This document shows positions 17,629 to 28,627 of a DNA stretch of 31,461 nucleotides, in pieces. This DNA comes from Auxenochlorella pyrenoidosa (taxonomy: Eukaryota > Chlorophyta > Trebouxiophyceae > Chlorellales > Chlorellaceae). The stretch lies in NCBI GenBank assembly GCA_001430745.1, contig KQ481951.1, positions 5,774-37,234 of the forward strand, read 5' to 3'. A program made the translations under genes and the position numbers. Every line of letters begins with the position of its first letter. The stretch's first letter is position 1. Below the pieces are notes generated by a model. The model made no database searches, was not told where the DNA came from, and worked only from the letters and a program-made list of their open reading frames with translations.

Positions 17629-20098
17629 TCATGCGCTCGGGTACGCCGCCGCGGCCTCTGCCGCCGCCGCATCCGCCGCGTCCTCCACCGCCCCGCTGGA
17701 CAGCAGCAGCCAGACGTGCAGGGTGGTGGCGAGGGTCACGAAGTAGTGGAGGAAGTGGTGGTCCGACAGGCCTGTCCACCTGCGCGATTTTGGCAAATTT
17801 CGGGCAAACTTTGGGATTTCCTTTGGTCCAGTTGGTGTTCCTAAGGCACGGCGTAGGGCCCCTGTGAGGTTGACCAGCACAGCTGGTGGGATGCAGGGCG
17901 GCTGCGGCCCAGAATGCCGCCCTCCCTTGTTTGCTGCCCCCCAAGGGGCCCCGCCCCGCAGGCCGCAGTACCGCCCACCTATCGTGGCCCCCGTTGCGCA
18001 GGAAGGCCACCGCCCCCGCCAGGTACAGCAGCAGCTCCGCAGCCATCAGGAAGCTGGCCAGCTGGCGCCAGTACAGCAGCGCTGCGGCAGCGGCAGCCAA
18101 GGGGCGCAGGGGCGCCGGCAGCGTGGGCAGGGCAGGGCTGCAGGCGACAGGCAGGGCCCAGGGGGCGGCATACAAGACGGGCGTGCACACTGCTGAGGGC
18201 TTGCCAGTCAGGCACTGCAAGCCTTGCAACATCGCAAACCCTGCAACATCGCACCTGCGATGGCGCCGCCGGCCACGAAGCCAGCCACCCGCGGCGCCGG
18301 CGGCAGGAAGGCAGCGACCAGCAGCAGGAGTGCCACCCAGGCCATGGGGGTGGGCACGTGCCCATGATCCAGCACCTGCAGCAAAACAATGCTTGTTTGG
18401 GCTTAAAGTCTGTCTAACTGCAAGAACTTGCGACACAGACAATAGGCTGGGATACTGATTGCACAGCATTCAGCCTGAGGAGGCAAAAGCATGCTCTCCT
18501 GCCACGACTGCAGCGCGCGGACCCGTTGTGGTCTTCCCCAGCCGGATGCGAGGCTTTCCCGGGCGCTTGCGAACGCAGTGAGCAAGGGCTCCTGCCGTGC
18601 TGCTGCATGCGGCCCAAAAGCGACGGCTGCTGCCAGCAATGCATCCATCCCATATCCCACCATGACCGTGGTGATGGGCGTGCCCACGATGGTGGCCACA
18701 ATGCCGAGATGGTCCAACTTTTCCTGCAGGGGCACGGCCGACAACATTGGAAAAGCCCTGCGCTCCTTTCCCAGCTGCCTCGCTGGCAGCGGTGTCCGCA
18801 GCGCTGGTCCACCTTGTTCCCTGCGCCTGCACAGGCGCCCAGCACACCTGCTGCGTGCGCACTCCCTTTTTTCGATAGCCTGATGTGGCCCTCACTTACA
18901 ACACCCACGGTCCCGCCCCCAACCCCATGCCCCACCCAAACGCCAACACACACACCAGCGAGTGGCTGTCCGGCCAGACGTGGGTGAGAGCAGAGAGCAG
19001 ATGGGTGGTGGCGGCGCAGCAGCAGAAGGCAGCCAGCGCGACGCCGCCGGGCACTCGGCCTGCAAGGGGCACAGTCCAGCGACCATGGCCGGGCGCTTTT
19101 GCAGCAGTGCAGATTGTACAGGGAGGGCACCACGCGAGGGGCAGCAAGGGCTGTGGAGCCGCAACCTTGCAGCAGCGGCGGCGGCAGGTGCCGCATAGAG
19201 AGGCCTGCACCAACGCACGCTGCCTGCCTTGCAAGGCGCCTGCCCCAGCGCATGCTGGCCGCCCTTCTAACTGTGAAACCTGGCTGCCAAGGCACTCACC
19301 CCAGCTGGCGAGCGCGGCAAGCGCCAGCAGGGCGGCGCCTGGTACCGCATGGCTCCAGAAGTTGATGCGCTCATACGGGTCGTGGAACATGCCTGGTGGG
19401 TTGGGTGTGGTGGGGGGCTTGAGGGTGCGGGAGCGGAGGAAGGTGCCGGGCAATCAGGGTGTACAGGCAAGCCACAGGAGAGCCAGCAGCCTCCAGAGTG
19501 TGTGCGCATGCAGGGAAGTGTGTGCTGCGCTGGGGGGGTGCAGGAACGCGCGGCATGCGACAGGCATGGCCTCCCGCAGGCTGGATGGTTGGCGACCGAG
19601 CGGGCTGTGGCGAGTGTTGAGGTGTTTGGCCAACAGCAGGAGGCAGCGGCGCCAAGCTGCATGCATGCCGCAGTGCACCGCGTGCAACGCTGCCTCTGCT
19701 CACAGTGCCACCAGGGGGTGTGGGGAAAGCAGCCTGCCGGTGCGCCCGCCGGCCTGCAAAGTGCGAAGTTCGCAGGGCACCGAGCCATCCATCAGATACA
19801 AACCACCAGGGGCTGCGCAGCAGGCTCCGTGCATGCAATGCAAGCTAGCCAGACAGCGGTGCCTCCGACCTGCAGGCTATGAGCCGCCCCGTGGCTGGGT
19901 CATGCAGCTCCCTCCAATGCTTGACCTGGTAACAAGGGTTGAGGAGGCTGGGCGTGAGCAGCTTGGGGGTGGGAAGCGGAGTCGTGGGGCGGCGCCTGCT
20001 ACTGCTACCGCTACTGCCGGCACTGCCGCCGATGCTGCCAGCAAGCCAACCTGCTTGATCGCTGCCTGATGGTGGTGTTGCTGCTGGTCTGCGGCCAT
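17629..20098 (-). CDS. PAQR / HlyIII-family seven-helix membrane protein
   Basis: Minus-strand exons: 20098-20051, 19961-19870, 19812-19781, 19392-19300, 19059-18956, 18723-18661, 18375-18255, 18192-17979, 17779-17629; 305 aa with all phases matching. Family features in order: soluble N-terminus with KHWRELHDPATG; SDGWLGMFHDPYERINFWSH entering the first helix; TTHLLSALTH; EKLDHLGIVATIVGTP, the invariant DH block; several hydrophobic helices; and SDHHFLHYFVTLATTLH near the C-terminus. The scattered His residues match the proposed metal-binding site of the PAQR/HlyIII superfamily, which includes plant HHP and animal adiponectin receptors. The ligand and activity here are unknown, and the bacterial family name does not imply a toxin. 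The first intron is the weak point: it needs an AAG acceptor at 19962, but it supplies the only in-frame ATG. It is divergent from the FG-GAP gene. Confidence 0.78.
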
Positions 20099-20906
20099 GT
20101 TGCTCGCCGGACCGCCGTGTTGCTTTGCTCTTTTGATAGCAGAACGGGTTAGGGCCATTGCTGGCGCTTGTGGGCAATCTGAGGCTCTGAAAGGTCCCCG
20201 TCTATGGTTGATGTTGATGAGAATCTGGTTCTGAGGCGAGAGGCAGCCTCGCCAGGCAGAACCAATCGTGCTCACGTGGCCGGACTTTCGAAGGGCTCTT
20301 TGTGCAAGGCCCGACTCGATCTGGGAGAGCGATACTCGATCGGAACAGCTGGAGCAGCACGACAAAGCTTTCGACAGGCACTTGAGTTTGGCCTGTCTCA
20401 CTGCACAACGGGCACGCGTTGGGGTGCCGACATTGTCTTGTGCGCAGCCCCTATGGACCCTTGAAAGCAGCGCCGGCCTGCGACTGTCCCACGATCAACC
20501 CAAGCTGCGAAATATCAAGGGACAGCGGCCGCAGCGCCTTGAGCGCCTGCCGAAAGTGCAGTGCAGCTGCTTCGAAGGTCACACAAGCGCGGTGAGCCAG
20601 TGTTGCTTTGCCGCCGGTGCCGCCTGTGCCGCCAGTGCTGCTGCCGCCCGCGAATAGCTCCTCTTGAGCAGCTCTATGCTCCACGACCTCGCTAGAAGAC
20701 CTGTGCATGGATGCCCAACCTCCTCTTTCAGCGCTTAGGATTGGCCCCATGGTTGTTGACTGCGCGCAAGCAAGTTTGGTCGCTGCCCCTTACCTGCAGA
20801 GCGAGGGGGCCCTTGCCATCCTTCAGCCAATTGCCTGCGCCTCAGCAGCTAGTTGCAGCAGTGTTGTCGGGCAGCAGTGGCCAGCTGCGCGCAGCAGGCG
20901 GGCGCC
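20099..20906. promoter_or_regulatory. Divergent upstream region, PAQR / FG-GAP gene
   Basis: These 808 bp separate two divergent genes. A CCAAT motif lies at 20262-20266 and a palindromic CACGTG (G-box core) at 20273-20278. Open frames on both strands (for example minus 20202-20408) have no family resemblance. The region may contain the 5' UTRs of both genes. Confidence 0.4.
20262..20278. promoter_or_regulatory. CCAAT plus G-box (CACGTG) candidate
   Basis: CCAAT at 20262-20266 is followed by CACGTG at 20273-20278, inside the shared upstream region. In plants CACGTG is bound by bHLH and bZIP factors. A six-base motif can occur by chance, so this is only a candidate. Confidence 0.25.
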
Positions 20907-23900
20907 ATGCTGAAGCGCGACTTTGGCATCCTGCTGCTGTCGGTGTGCGCGCTCTACTTGTCGCTGCAGCACGAAGGGGCCTACCAGTTCCGCAAGGCCT
21001 GGTGAGCCCCCGGCCAGCCTGGCGCGTTTTTCTGTTGGCCACGCTGCTCCAGCGCCCTCGAAGAGTCTCTTTCCAGTCGGAAGCTTCAATGGCGACACCG
21101 CGCCTGCCTCGGCCAGCGCTTGCCGCTCTCGACTGGCCAACTGCTGACCCTTCCTGCCTGCATTGCCTGTCGGCCGACCCCCGTCCCACAGGTACCACTC
21201 CTGGGCTGATCACGACCCGACCTTGCACGAGCTGCAGGAGCACCTGCACCCACCGCCGCCCCCGCTGGTGGTAGGTTGCTGCAGGGCAGGCAGGGTCTGT
21301 GCTCAGCTGCCTGCTCTGCCTGCTCTCAGCCCTGTTCCGCCTGCTCTGCTGCTGCGCTGCTTGCTGTCTGGCATGTGTCTGGCCGTGGGCCTTGCTGTCG
21401 TCACGTCACGCCGCGGCAGCAGTATGTGCAGCAGGCAGACGCCGCATGATGCCCTCCTGGCACGAGCCTTGGGCCGTCAAGTTTGTTGGACTAAATTAAA
21501 CATGGTGCCTTCCCCCCCCCCCGCAGACCGACCTGAATGGCGATGGCAAGCCTGAGGTCATCACAGCCACCCCCACGGGCAAGATCCAGATCCTGGCGCC
21601 CCGCCGCTTTGGCGACGGCTTCGCGCAGGCCGAGGTGGGTTGCCGCCCTGAGCGCTGAGCTCAATACCCTGCCAGCGCCGCCCCAACTGCAAACAGTTTG
21701 CTGCCAGCCGGGACGGCGAGCGCGCAGCGCGCCCTGGGGCCTGGTACTGGCACGCATGCGCTTCCGCCCCCTTCCCCCCCCCTTGCCCACCCCGGCCCCC
21801 AATCTCTCTCTACCCCACCCACCCCAACACCCTCTCCACCCCACCCACCCTCAACCCCACCTCCCCCGGCCCCCGGCCCCCACTGCAGCTGCTGTCGCAG
21901 CACGACCTGGACACCTCTGGCAAGATGCGCATCGCAGCCATGCGGTCTGGCTACCTGACGCCCCCTCCCAAGGAGCTGGTGCGGGCGCCACGCAAGCAGG
22001 TGCGCCGTGAGGCGGGAAGGGAGCAGGCCGGCTGTTGGCTGGCCGGTCGGTAAGCGGCCTGCCTCTGCCTGCGTGGCCGCGCGCTCGCGTGCGTGCGCGG
22101 CTCGGCTGCCAACTTTCCCAGCTTTCGCTGCGTTGTTTCCCCCATTCGCGCTGCTTGCCGCTTGATTTAGTGGCACTCCGCCTGCCGGCGTGCCCTGCCC
22201 AAAGAGCACACGCTCAGCTGGCGCCTGCGCTCCCTGTCCTTCCTGTGCTCGCCCCGGCGCAGGTGGTGGTGGTCGTCACGTCGGAGCTGCGGCTGCTGTG
22301 CCTGAACCACAACCTTCAGAAGCTGTGGGAGCAGGACCTGTCGGTGGGGGTTGGGTTTGTGTGTGTGTGTGTGTTTGTGTGGGTGTGGGTGTGTGGGTGG
22401 GGGGTGGGGGGTGGGGGGGCATAGGTGGCCTGGAAGTGTGCAGGACCTGTCGGTGGGTCGGGCATGGCGGGCGCACTGCCAAGCGTCCCGATGGGGGGGC
22501 TGCAGCAGCCCGCGCGGCGGCCCTGGGACCTGCAGCAGCCCACGCGGGAGCACCACGCGGCGAGTCCCTCCCTGAGCAGCGTCGTTTCTGATCTGGCGTC
22601 CGCTCCCCCGTTGCAGCCGCACTACCCAGACCATGGCGGGATTCGGGAGCTTGCCATCCACATTTCAGGTGGGCGGGCCTCCTTCTTCCCTTCGACAGTC
22701 TTGGCCCGACGTGGGGGCGTGCCCTCCCCCAAACTGGCGGTGGATCGCACGCTCTGGGCCGTGCATTGAGGGCTGCCAGCGTGGCCCCACCTGCCGCCTT
22801 TCCACTATCGCAGACCAGCACATCAGCGGCAGCGGCAAGGGCGCCGCGGCCAAGCTGTCGGCGCACCAGAAGGAGGAGTTTGGCTTTGAGGATGAGGGAG
22901 ACCACGGCATCGTTGTGGTGGGGGCGTCGGTCGTCCCGCTGACGGCGGCGCAGCGAGAGGAGCTGGGTGAGCCCTGGCAGCAGCAAACCATATCGCTAAC
23001 CATGTCGCTGCTCGCCCTGCCAGCTGGTTCTGGTGCTGGTTTCAAGTCGCCAAGCGATGGGTCGCTGGGGGAGGGGATGGTTGAGAGGTTGTGCATGTTT
23101 TCCGGCACGTCTGCGACTGGCGGCCCAGGCCGGCTGACTGGAGGCAGGGGATGTGAAGGCGGTGCGAGCGAGTTTGCAAGCGTCGGCAGTGCACTCTACC
23201 AGCTGCTGCGAGCCGGGCCACTGCCTCAGGCTGCACCCCTTGGCTGCCGCCCTTCTCGCTGCCTCTGGGCGGCCCTGCTACTTTTTTTTTATTTGCCTCT
23301 GGCTGGCTGCCCCCCCCACCCCCACCCCCCACCCCCCACCCACCCATGGCTGCAGAGAATGAGGTGGAGGAGGAGGCGCGGGAGGAGCTGATGCAGCGCT
23401 TCCGTGCCCACGGCCGCAAGAAGGGCGCCGCCAGTCAGGTGGGCAGCCAGCTTGCGGGTGCGCCGTGCTTTGGCCTCCTCGCAACCAGCGCCCGCCCTTG
23501 AGCACACAGCAGCCGCGGCGGCCGCCCGCATGCCTGCGCCCCCCCCGCGTTCTGCCCAGTAAGCCGTGACACCAGAAGGTCAGAGCCGTGGGCAGGGACG
23601 CACAGCACAGCCCGGGGCTTCAAGCATCAAGGCATCAATAAAGAAAAGTGAAATAGTTTCATTCGCACCTCTTCTCTTGCGCAGGAGCGACGGGGGCTGG
23701 AGCAGGACACGCGGCACTTCTCTTACTTTGCCTTTGAGGGCGCCACCGGCGCGATGCGCTGGGTGCACGAGGTGGGGTACGCCGGCGCCCTGGGGAGCGA
23801 CCACGACGGTCGGGAGGGATGGTTGGCCGCGGGCAGCGCCTGGGGGAGGTGCCTGGTGGCATATGGCATCACAAGTTCCCGGGTGCAGGGTGTGCCGACG

Positions 23901-26900
23901 CACGCCCGCACAGGCTTGCAGGGCCGGCAGCCCGCCCTGGCAGCCTGCAAGGCTCTTGGCCGGGGTGAGGTGAACCCGCCTGGCAGCTCTTGTTTATACC
24001 GAGCAACCTGCTTGGCAGCAGTTTTTCCGACCGCCTTCATTCCGAGCTGCCCTGAGGCGCGCGCCTACCTTCCGCCCCGGCCCCCAGCCCCACCCCACCC
24101 CCACCCCCACCCCACCCGCCACACACACAACCTGGCCCACTTGCCCGCAGGCCAAGGACTTCCACCGCGACCTGGGCAGCCTGCAGGACCAGCTGGTGGA
24201 GCAGCACGCCTTCCACATGAGCGCCGAGGAGGTGGGTGGTACTGTGGTGGCAGGGTTGGTACTATGGCGGTACTGGTGGAGCAGCTTGCTTTCCAAACGA
24301 GCGCCGAGGAGGCGGGTGCTGCCCGGCCTGCATTCCGGCAGTGTGGAGGCTCGGGCCCGTCGCCCACATGTCGGAAGGGCTCCTCGCCAACCTGCCTGCA
24401 TTCTGTGGGGCGGCAGCCGGGCACGTCCCCAAGCATAGCTGCGATCTATCGCGGCCTGGGACCAATTCGACCCTTGTTGACCACGCTTTGACCCCTGTAG
24501 ACAGAGGCGCGGCACTATGGCGAGGCATCCTGCCGCGACTACCGAGCATCGGTGCTGGCGGCGCTGCCGCACGGGCAAGCCTGCGGGGGGGGGGGGCCGG
24601 GGCGGGGGGGGCGAGCGTGACGCGCTGCCGGCGGCTTGCTTGCAAGGCTGGTGGCAGGCGGCCGACACGCCGGCGTGGGGACATGCACCCCGCCTGCCTG
24701 CCCGATCCCTTGCCCATGTGAGAAGGGATCATCTTCTTGCCGCTTCCCTGCCATCTTGCCCCCTGCCTGCAGCTGGCACTCCCCCCTCGACACCAAGCTG
24801 GTGCCGCAGCACTTCAACAAGCACAAGGAGGGCGCGGGCGCACAGAAGCAGGGCCTCTCCAAGCTGGGTGCCCTCAAGGGCAGGGAGGCGGGCGCGGCGG
24901 GCGGCGCGCCCGCGGCGCACGCTCACGGGGGCGCCGTGGATGTGCAGGGGAAGAGCAGCAAGCGCGGCGGCGCGCCCACGGGGCCCCCCGCCAAGGGCGG
25001 CGCGGTCGGCAAGGTGGTGTCGGCGGTGGTCAAGGGCGCTGCCAAGGGGTCAGCCAAGGCCAAGAGGGAGGCGGCGCTGCCGCCAAACGTCGTGGTGGCT
25101 CACCTGGGTGGGTGCTGGGTCTCAGGGGCAGGCGCAAGGGCAGCGGCTGGGCAGGGATTGTAGCAAAGCACCCTTGGGGAGTGTCTCTTTGCATCTCTTT
25201 GTAGTTTTCCCTGTGCCAAACCGCCCGGGGTCTGCCAGCTCTCCGCAATCTTGAGAGTTGACAGTGGTGCTGTGCCAAGCACCCCTGGCTGCAGAGGAGG
25301 GCATCGAGGCCGTCCACCTGTACAGCGGGCGCACCGTGTGCCGCCTGCACCTGCCCTCGCCCGGTGCGCCGCCCTGCCCGCCCCCCCTGCGCGCCCGCCT
25401 GGCTGCCCCATCGCCCACCTGGCAAAGCTGCTCATCCTGCCTGTTGAATCGCTGCCCACCGTTTGGCCAACAGCTGTTTGCATGGCTGCGCAGCGATCTG
25501 CTGCTTTACTGGCTTCTGCTCTTGGCGCCAGTCCTTGAGTGGGCATGGAGAACAAGCAATAGCAAACAAACAACACGAGTAATACCAACAATAGCTTGAC
25601 TTCTTTGGAAGAAGTTCTGGTGATTCCTTCTGTTCAATGCTCTTCATGCAGGCCTGCACGTCGACCTCAATGGGGATGGCGTGCCCGAGCACATCGTGGC
25701 AGTGGGTGAGCCCAGCCGCCCGGCAGCTCTGTTGATTGAACATCAGCCCAGCTGCCTTGCGGCTCACTGGAAATGGGCCAAGCCGCCTGGCAGCTCAGCT
25801 CACTGGGCACGGGCCGCAGCTCTCTGCCGCCCAAGGGTGCCTAGGGTTTCTCGTGCTCCTGGGTCAGCGCCCGCTCGCAGCTGGTCGGCAGGGCCCCACG
25901 CTTGTGCCTCACTGCCTGCCTTTTTTCTGCCCGGACAAACTCCCCCCGTCCCGCCCAGGCGGCGATCCCGACAGCCTGGAGGAGGAGGGGGATGAGGCCT
26001 GGGGTCACAAGCGCCTCACCTACTGCTACATGTCGGGTGGGTGCTGCCGGCCCCAGCTGGTCTGCGTTTTGGACGAAACGACGTGTGCTGGAGGCCTGGC
26101 ATGCAGCGCATGCAGCTGGCCTGCTGCCAGCCGTGCTTGCAGTGTTGCCTGGCCCGCCGGCAGAGCTGCTACGCCGCCCTCGCACCGCCCTGCCCGACTC
26201 TCTGCCCCCGCCTTCTTTTCCCCGTCCCCTGCCTGCAGTGATGTCTGGCGTGCCCGCCCGGCACAACCTGTTCAACGGCACAATCTGCCGCCCCTTCCAC
26301 CGCAACTTCAGGCGTGGCGAAGGCCCGCCAGAGGTGCAGGTGGGGCTGGCTGGGCGGCGCCGCTCCCCCGCTTGGCGCCCCATGGCCTCTGCTGCTCCTC
26401 ACGGGTTCCTCACAAGTTTCAAGAAGCTCGTGGTTGGCATGCTGCGCACAGGGGAATGCCAGGGGACTATGTCGTGCCGCTGTAAGGCTGCAGCATGCCA
26501 TCTTCTGCAGCAGCACTAATCTGGTGGGACACGACCTTCCACCCCGCAGGTCGCGCCGCCCATCTTCCTGCCCCAGCCCGGCAAGCACGGCCACTACCGC
26601 GCCGGCGTGGGACAGAAGGGTGGGTGCCGCGCCTGCATGCCATCCCTTGCTTTGCGGCGCGCACCGCTGCACAGCACGCGCAGCGCATGGAGCACGCACA
26701 GCAGGAAGCCCCTGGTGGTCGAAAGCCTTTGAACCATTTGCTCAACGACGCATGACCCCATGATTAAGCCTACATGCGTTCTGCTGCCCTGTTCCCTGCT
26801 GGGCTGTAGGCTTGGCCGTCTTTCTCAACAGTCTGGGCGAGCTGACCGCCTACAACTCTGAGGGCGACTTGGAGTGGCAGGTGGGGAGGCCTGGAGATGC

Positions 26901-28627
26901 AGAGCCCGGGGAGGCGACAGAGTCAGCGGCATGGCCACTCTGTGTGCTTGCAGCGCAGGCCCCCAGGCTTAGCTGAGATAATCTGCTTTGCCCAGACATG
27001 CCCACACTGGCTGCACAGCCTTCCTAGCGCCCTGCCTCGCTACTCGGACACCATGTTTCGATGCAACCCACGCGCGCTGCCTGGCATGCAGCATTACGTC
27101 GGCACCACCTGGCATGCCGACGAGGATGAGGACGCACCTGCCCCGGCGCCCACGCTGCGCGCCATGCCGCTGCGCCCGCGCTACATGCCCACCGTCATCC
27201 TGGCGGGTGCGATTGGGGTTTTGGGGGGTTTCAGGGCACAATCGGGCAACCCTGGGAAACATCTGTGCCCGCCGTCATCCCTGCGGGTGCGGCGCCTGCC
27301 TAGCGTTCATGACAATGCTCCTGGCGCCCATCGGGAGCCGTGTGCTTGCCTCACAGGCGTCCGGCCCGCCGGGGGTCAGGCCCTTGCACCCGCTGCCAGC
27401 GCTGTCGCCGCGCTGAGCATGGCTCTGCTTTGCCCCCGCCCCGCTGACTGTGGCGCGCGCAGCGGGCGATTCGCCTATAACAAAGCCTATTTATTCCCTT
27501 TTCAAACTCCCTTCGCCATTGCAGCGGGCGACGAGGCTGCCACCATTGTGAGCGAGCGCGGCAACGAGGTCGACTCCTGGGAGCTGCCCGACCGCCCCCT
27601 CATGCCGCTGCAGGTGGGCTGGGCGCCTCTGGTTTATGGTTTGGTAGACTGTTAGGGTTGGGAAATGGTGGAAAATTGGGGCGCGGTGCCCCCTGCTCTC
27701 TTCCCCGGATGCAGCGGGCCCAACCGACGTGCTTCCCTGTCGACAGTCGCCGGACTGCTGGCTCCGCCACGGCGCGCCCGCCAACCGCGCACCCGCCAGC
27801 ACACAACCTTGCAGCCTGCCCCGCCCACCTACCGTTGCCCAGTGCACACACACACACACACCACCCCAACCCCAACCCCAACCCCAACCCCAACCCCAAC
27901 CCACCCCCCGGCCCCCGCAGCTGGCTGACTTCAACTTTGATGGCTACACCGACGTGCTGCTCATCACGCAGGAGGGCATCTGGGCCTGGGCGCAGGTGGG
28001 GGGCAGGGGGGCAGGTGTGGGAAGGTGGGTGCCGGTGCGGGTGCAGGGAGCAGGTAGGGGGCAGGCTTGCAGGCAGTTGGGGGTGCCAGGGAGCGGGCGG
28101 GGGCAGGTGCGGGGCAGATGGGGGTGCTGGGGAGCAGGTGGGGGGCAGGTGGGGGCAGGGGAGCAGACACGCGAGCATGCAGGGGCGCCAGGGAGCAGGT
28201 GGGGTGCAGGTGAGGGAGCAGATTGGCGGGCATGCAGGCAAGCGCGAGCCGCAGGCCCAGGGCCTGAAGCAATGTCGTCAAAGGCGCTGCCTGGCCCGAG
28301 CCGCCACTGCTTTGCTGCCCAACCGCTGCGCGCATTCTTGCCTGCGCACCTCCCCGCGCGCCACAGTTGCGCCGCCCCATGCGCGCTGCCCTGCTTGCCT
28401 GGGGGGCCCTTGCATTGCCGCAAGCGCTGCCCTGCCCAACCCACCATGCTTATGCTGCTGCCCACCCGCCCGTGCAGGTGCGCCATCCGGGCGCGCTGCC
28501 CTTCTCGGCGCTGGTGGCGGCACTTATGGTCATCATGGCGGCCGTTTTCATCACGCAGCAGCAGGCCTTTGCCTCCAGCGGCCCCACCAAGAGGCGGCCG
28601 CTGCGCTCAACAGAGCGCGAGGACTGA
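20907..28627 (+). CDS. FG-GAP-repeat membrane protein
   Basis: Complete 22-exon gene of 736 codons: 20907-21001, 21192-21270, 21527-21634, 21889-21999, 22263-22343, 22617-22668, 22814-22966, 23356-23438, 23685-23771, 24151-24231, 24501-24574, 24773-25107, 25295-25363, 25652-25705, 25959-26036, 26239-26339, 26550-26619, 26810-26880, 27092-27206, 27525-27613, 27921-27995, 28478-28627. It matches a conserved plant FG-GAP protein (Arabidopsis At3g51050 type). An N-terminal signal anchor (FGILLLSVCALYLSL) precedes FG-GAP/calcium-loop motifs DLNGDGKPEV (60-69), DLNGDGVPEH (474-483) and DFNFDGYTDV (665-674). A C-terminal helix (about 694-712) leads to a short basic/acidic tail ending RSTERED. The body is probably a lumenal or extracellular beta-propeller; its role is not established. 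A Lys/Ala/Gly-rich loop of about 80 residues is coded by exon 12. Intron 11 has a GC donor (GG|GCAAGC at 24575), required for phase. Confidence 0.93.
22331..22457 (+). repeat. Exon-edge echo in FG-GAP intron 5 (109-bp offset)
   Basis: The exon 5 end plus donor (22331-22348, GCAGGACCTGTCGGTGGG) recurs exactly, 18 of 18, at 22440-22457 inside the intron, including an intact GTGGG donor context. Confidence 0.85.
22344..22419 (+). repeat. TG / GGGTG low-complexity tract
   Basis: A GT run and GGGTG units fill the first part of FG-GAP intron 5, between the true donor and its echo. Slippage-prone. Confidence 0.85.
24193..24318 (+). repeat. Exon-edge echo in FG-GAP intron 10 (80-bp offset)
   Basis: The last 39 nt of exon 10 plus donor (24193-24238) recur at 24273-24318 with 40 of 46 matches. 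The donor GT (24232-24233) reads GC in the copy, so the copied splice site looks disabled. Confidence 0.85.
27186..27291 (+). repeat. Exon-edge echo in FG-GAP intron 19 (80-bp offset)
   Basis: The exon 19 end plus donor (27186-27211) recurs at 27266-27291 with 23 of 26 matches. The donor context GCGG|GTGCG is retained in the copy. Confidence 0.8.
27845..27899 (+). repeat. (CA)n followed by six CCCCAA hexamers
   Basis: A CA run is followed by six perfect CCCCAA units at 27864-27899, just before the acceptor at 27919-27920 of FG-GAP intron 20. The complement is TTGGGG, a telomere-like and quadruplex-forming repeat, but here it sits where a polypyrimidine tract belongs. Confidence 0.9.
27996..28260 (+). 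repeat. G-rich degenerate minisatellite in FG-GAP intron 21
   Basis: Irregular repeats built from GCAGGTGGGGG and CAGGGAGCAGGT fill about 265 bp of the 482-bp intron. The tract is strongly purine-rich on the transcript strand and has many GGG runs. Repeat boundaries are not sharp. Confidence 0.7.

Noticed and set aside
17629..20098. Haemolysin/toxin gene because of HlyIII similarity
   Set aside because: The PAQR/HlyIII superfamily is a widespread set of seven-helix membrane proteins. Nothing in the gene or its surroundings suggests secretion or toxicity.
27864..27899. CCCCAA array as a true telomere or CRISPR-like array
   Set aside because: Only six hexamers, inside an intron between two good exons, with no spacers and no sign of a chromosome end.
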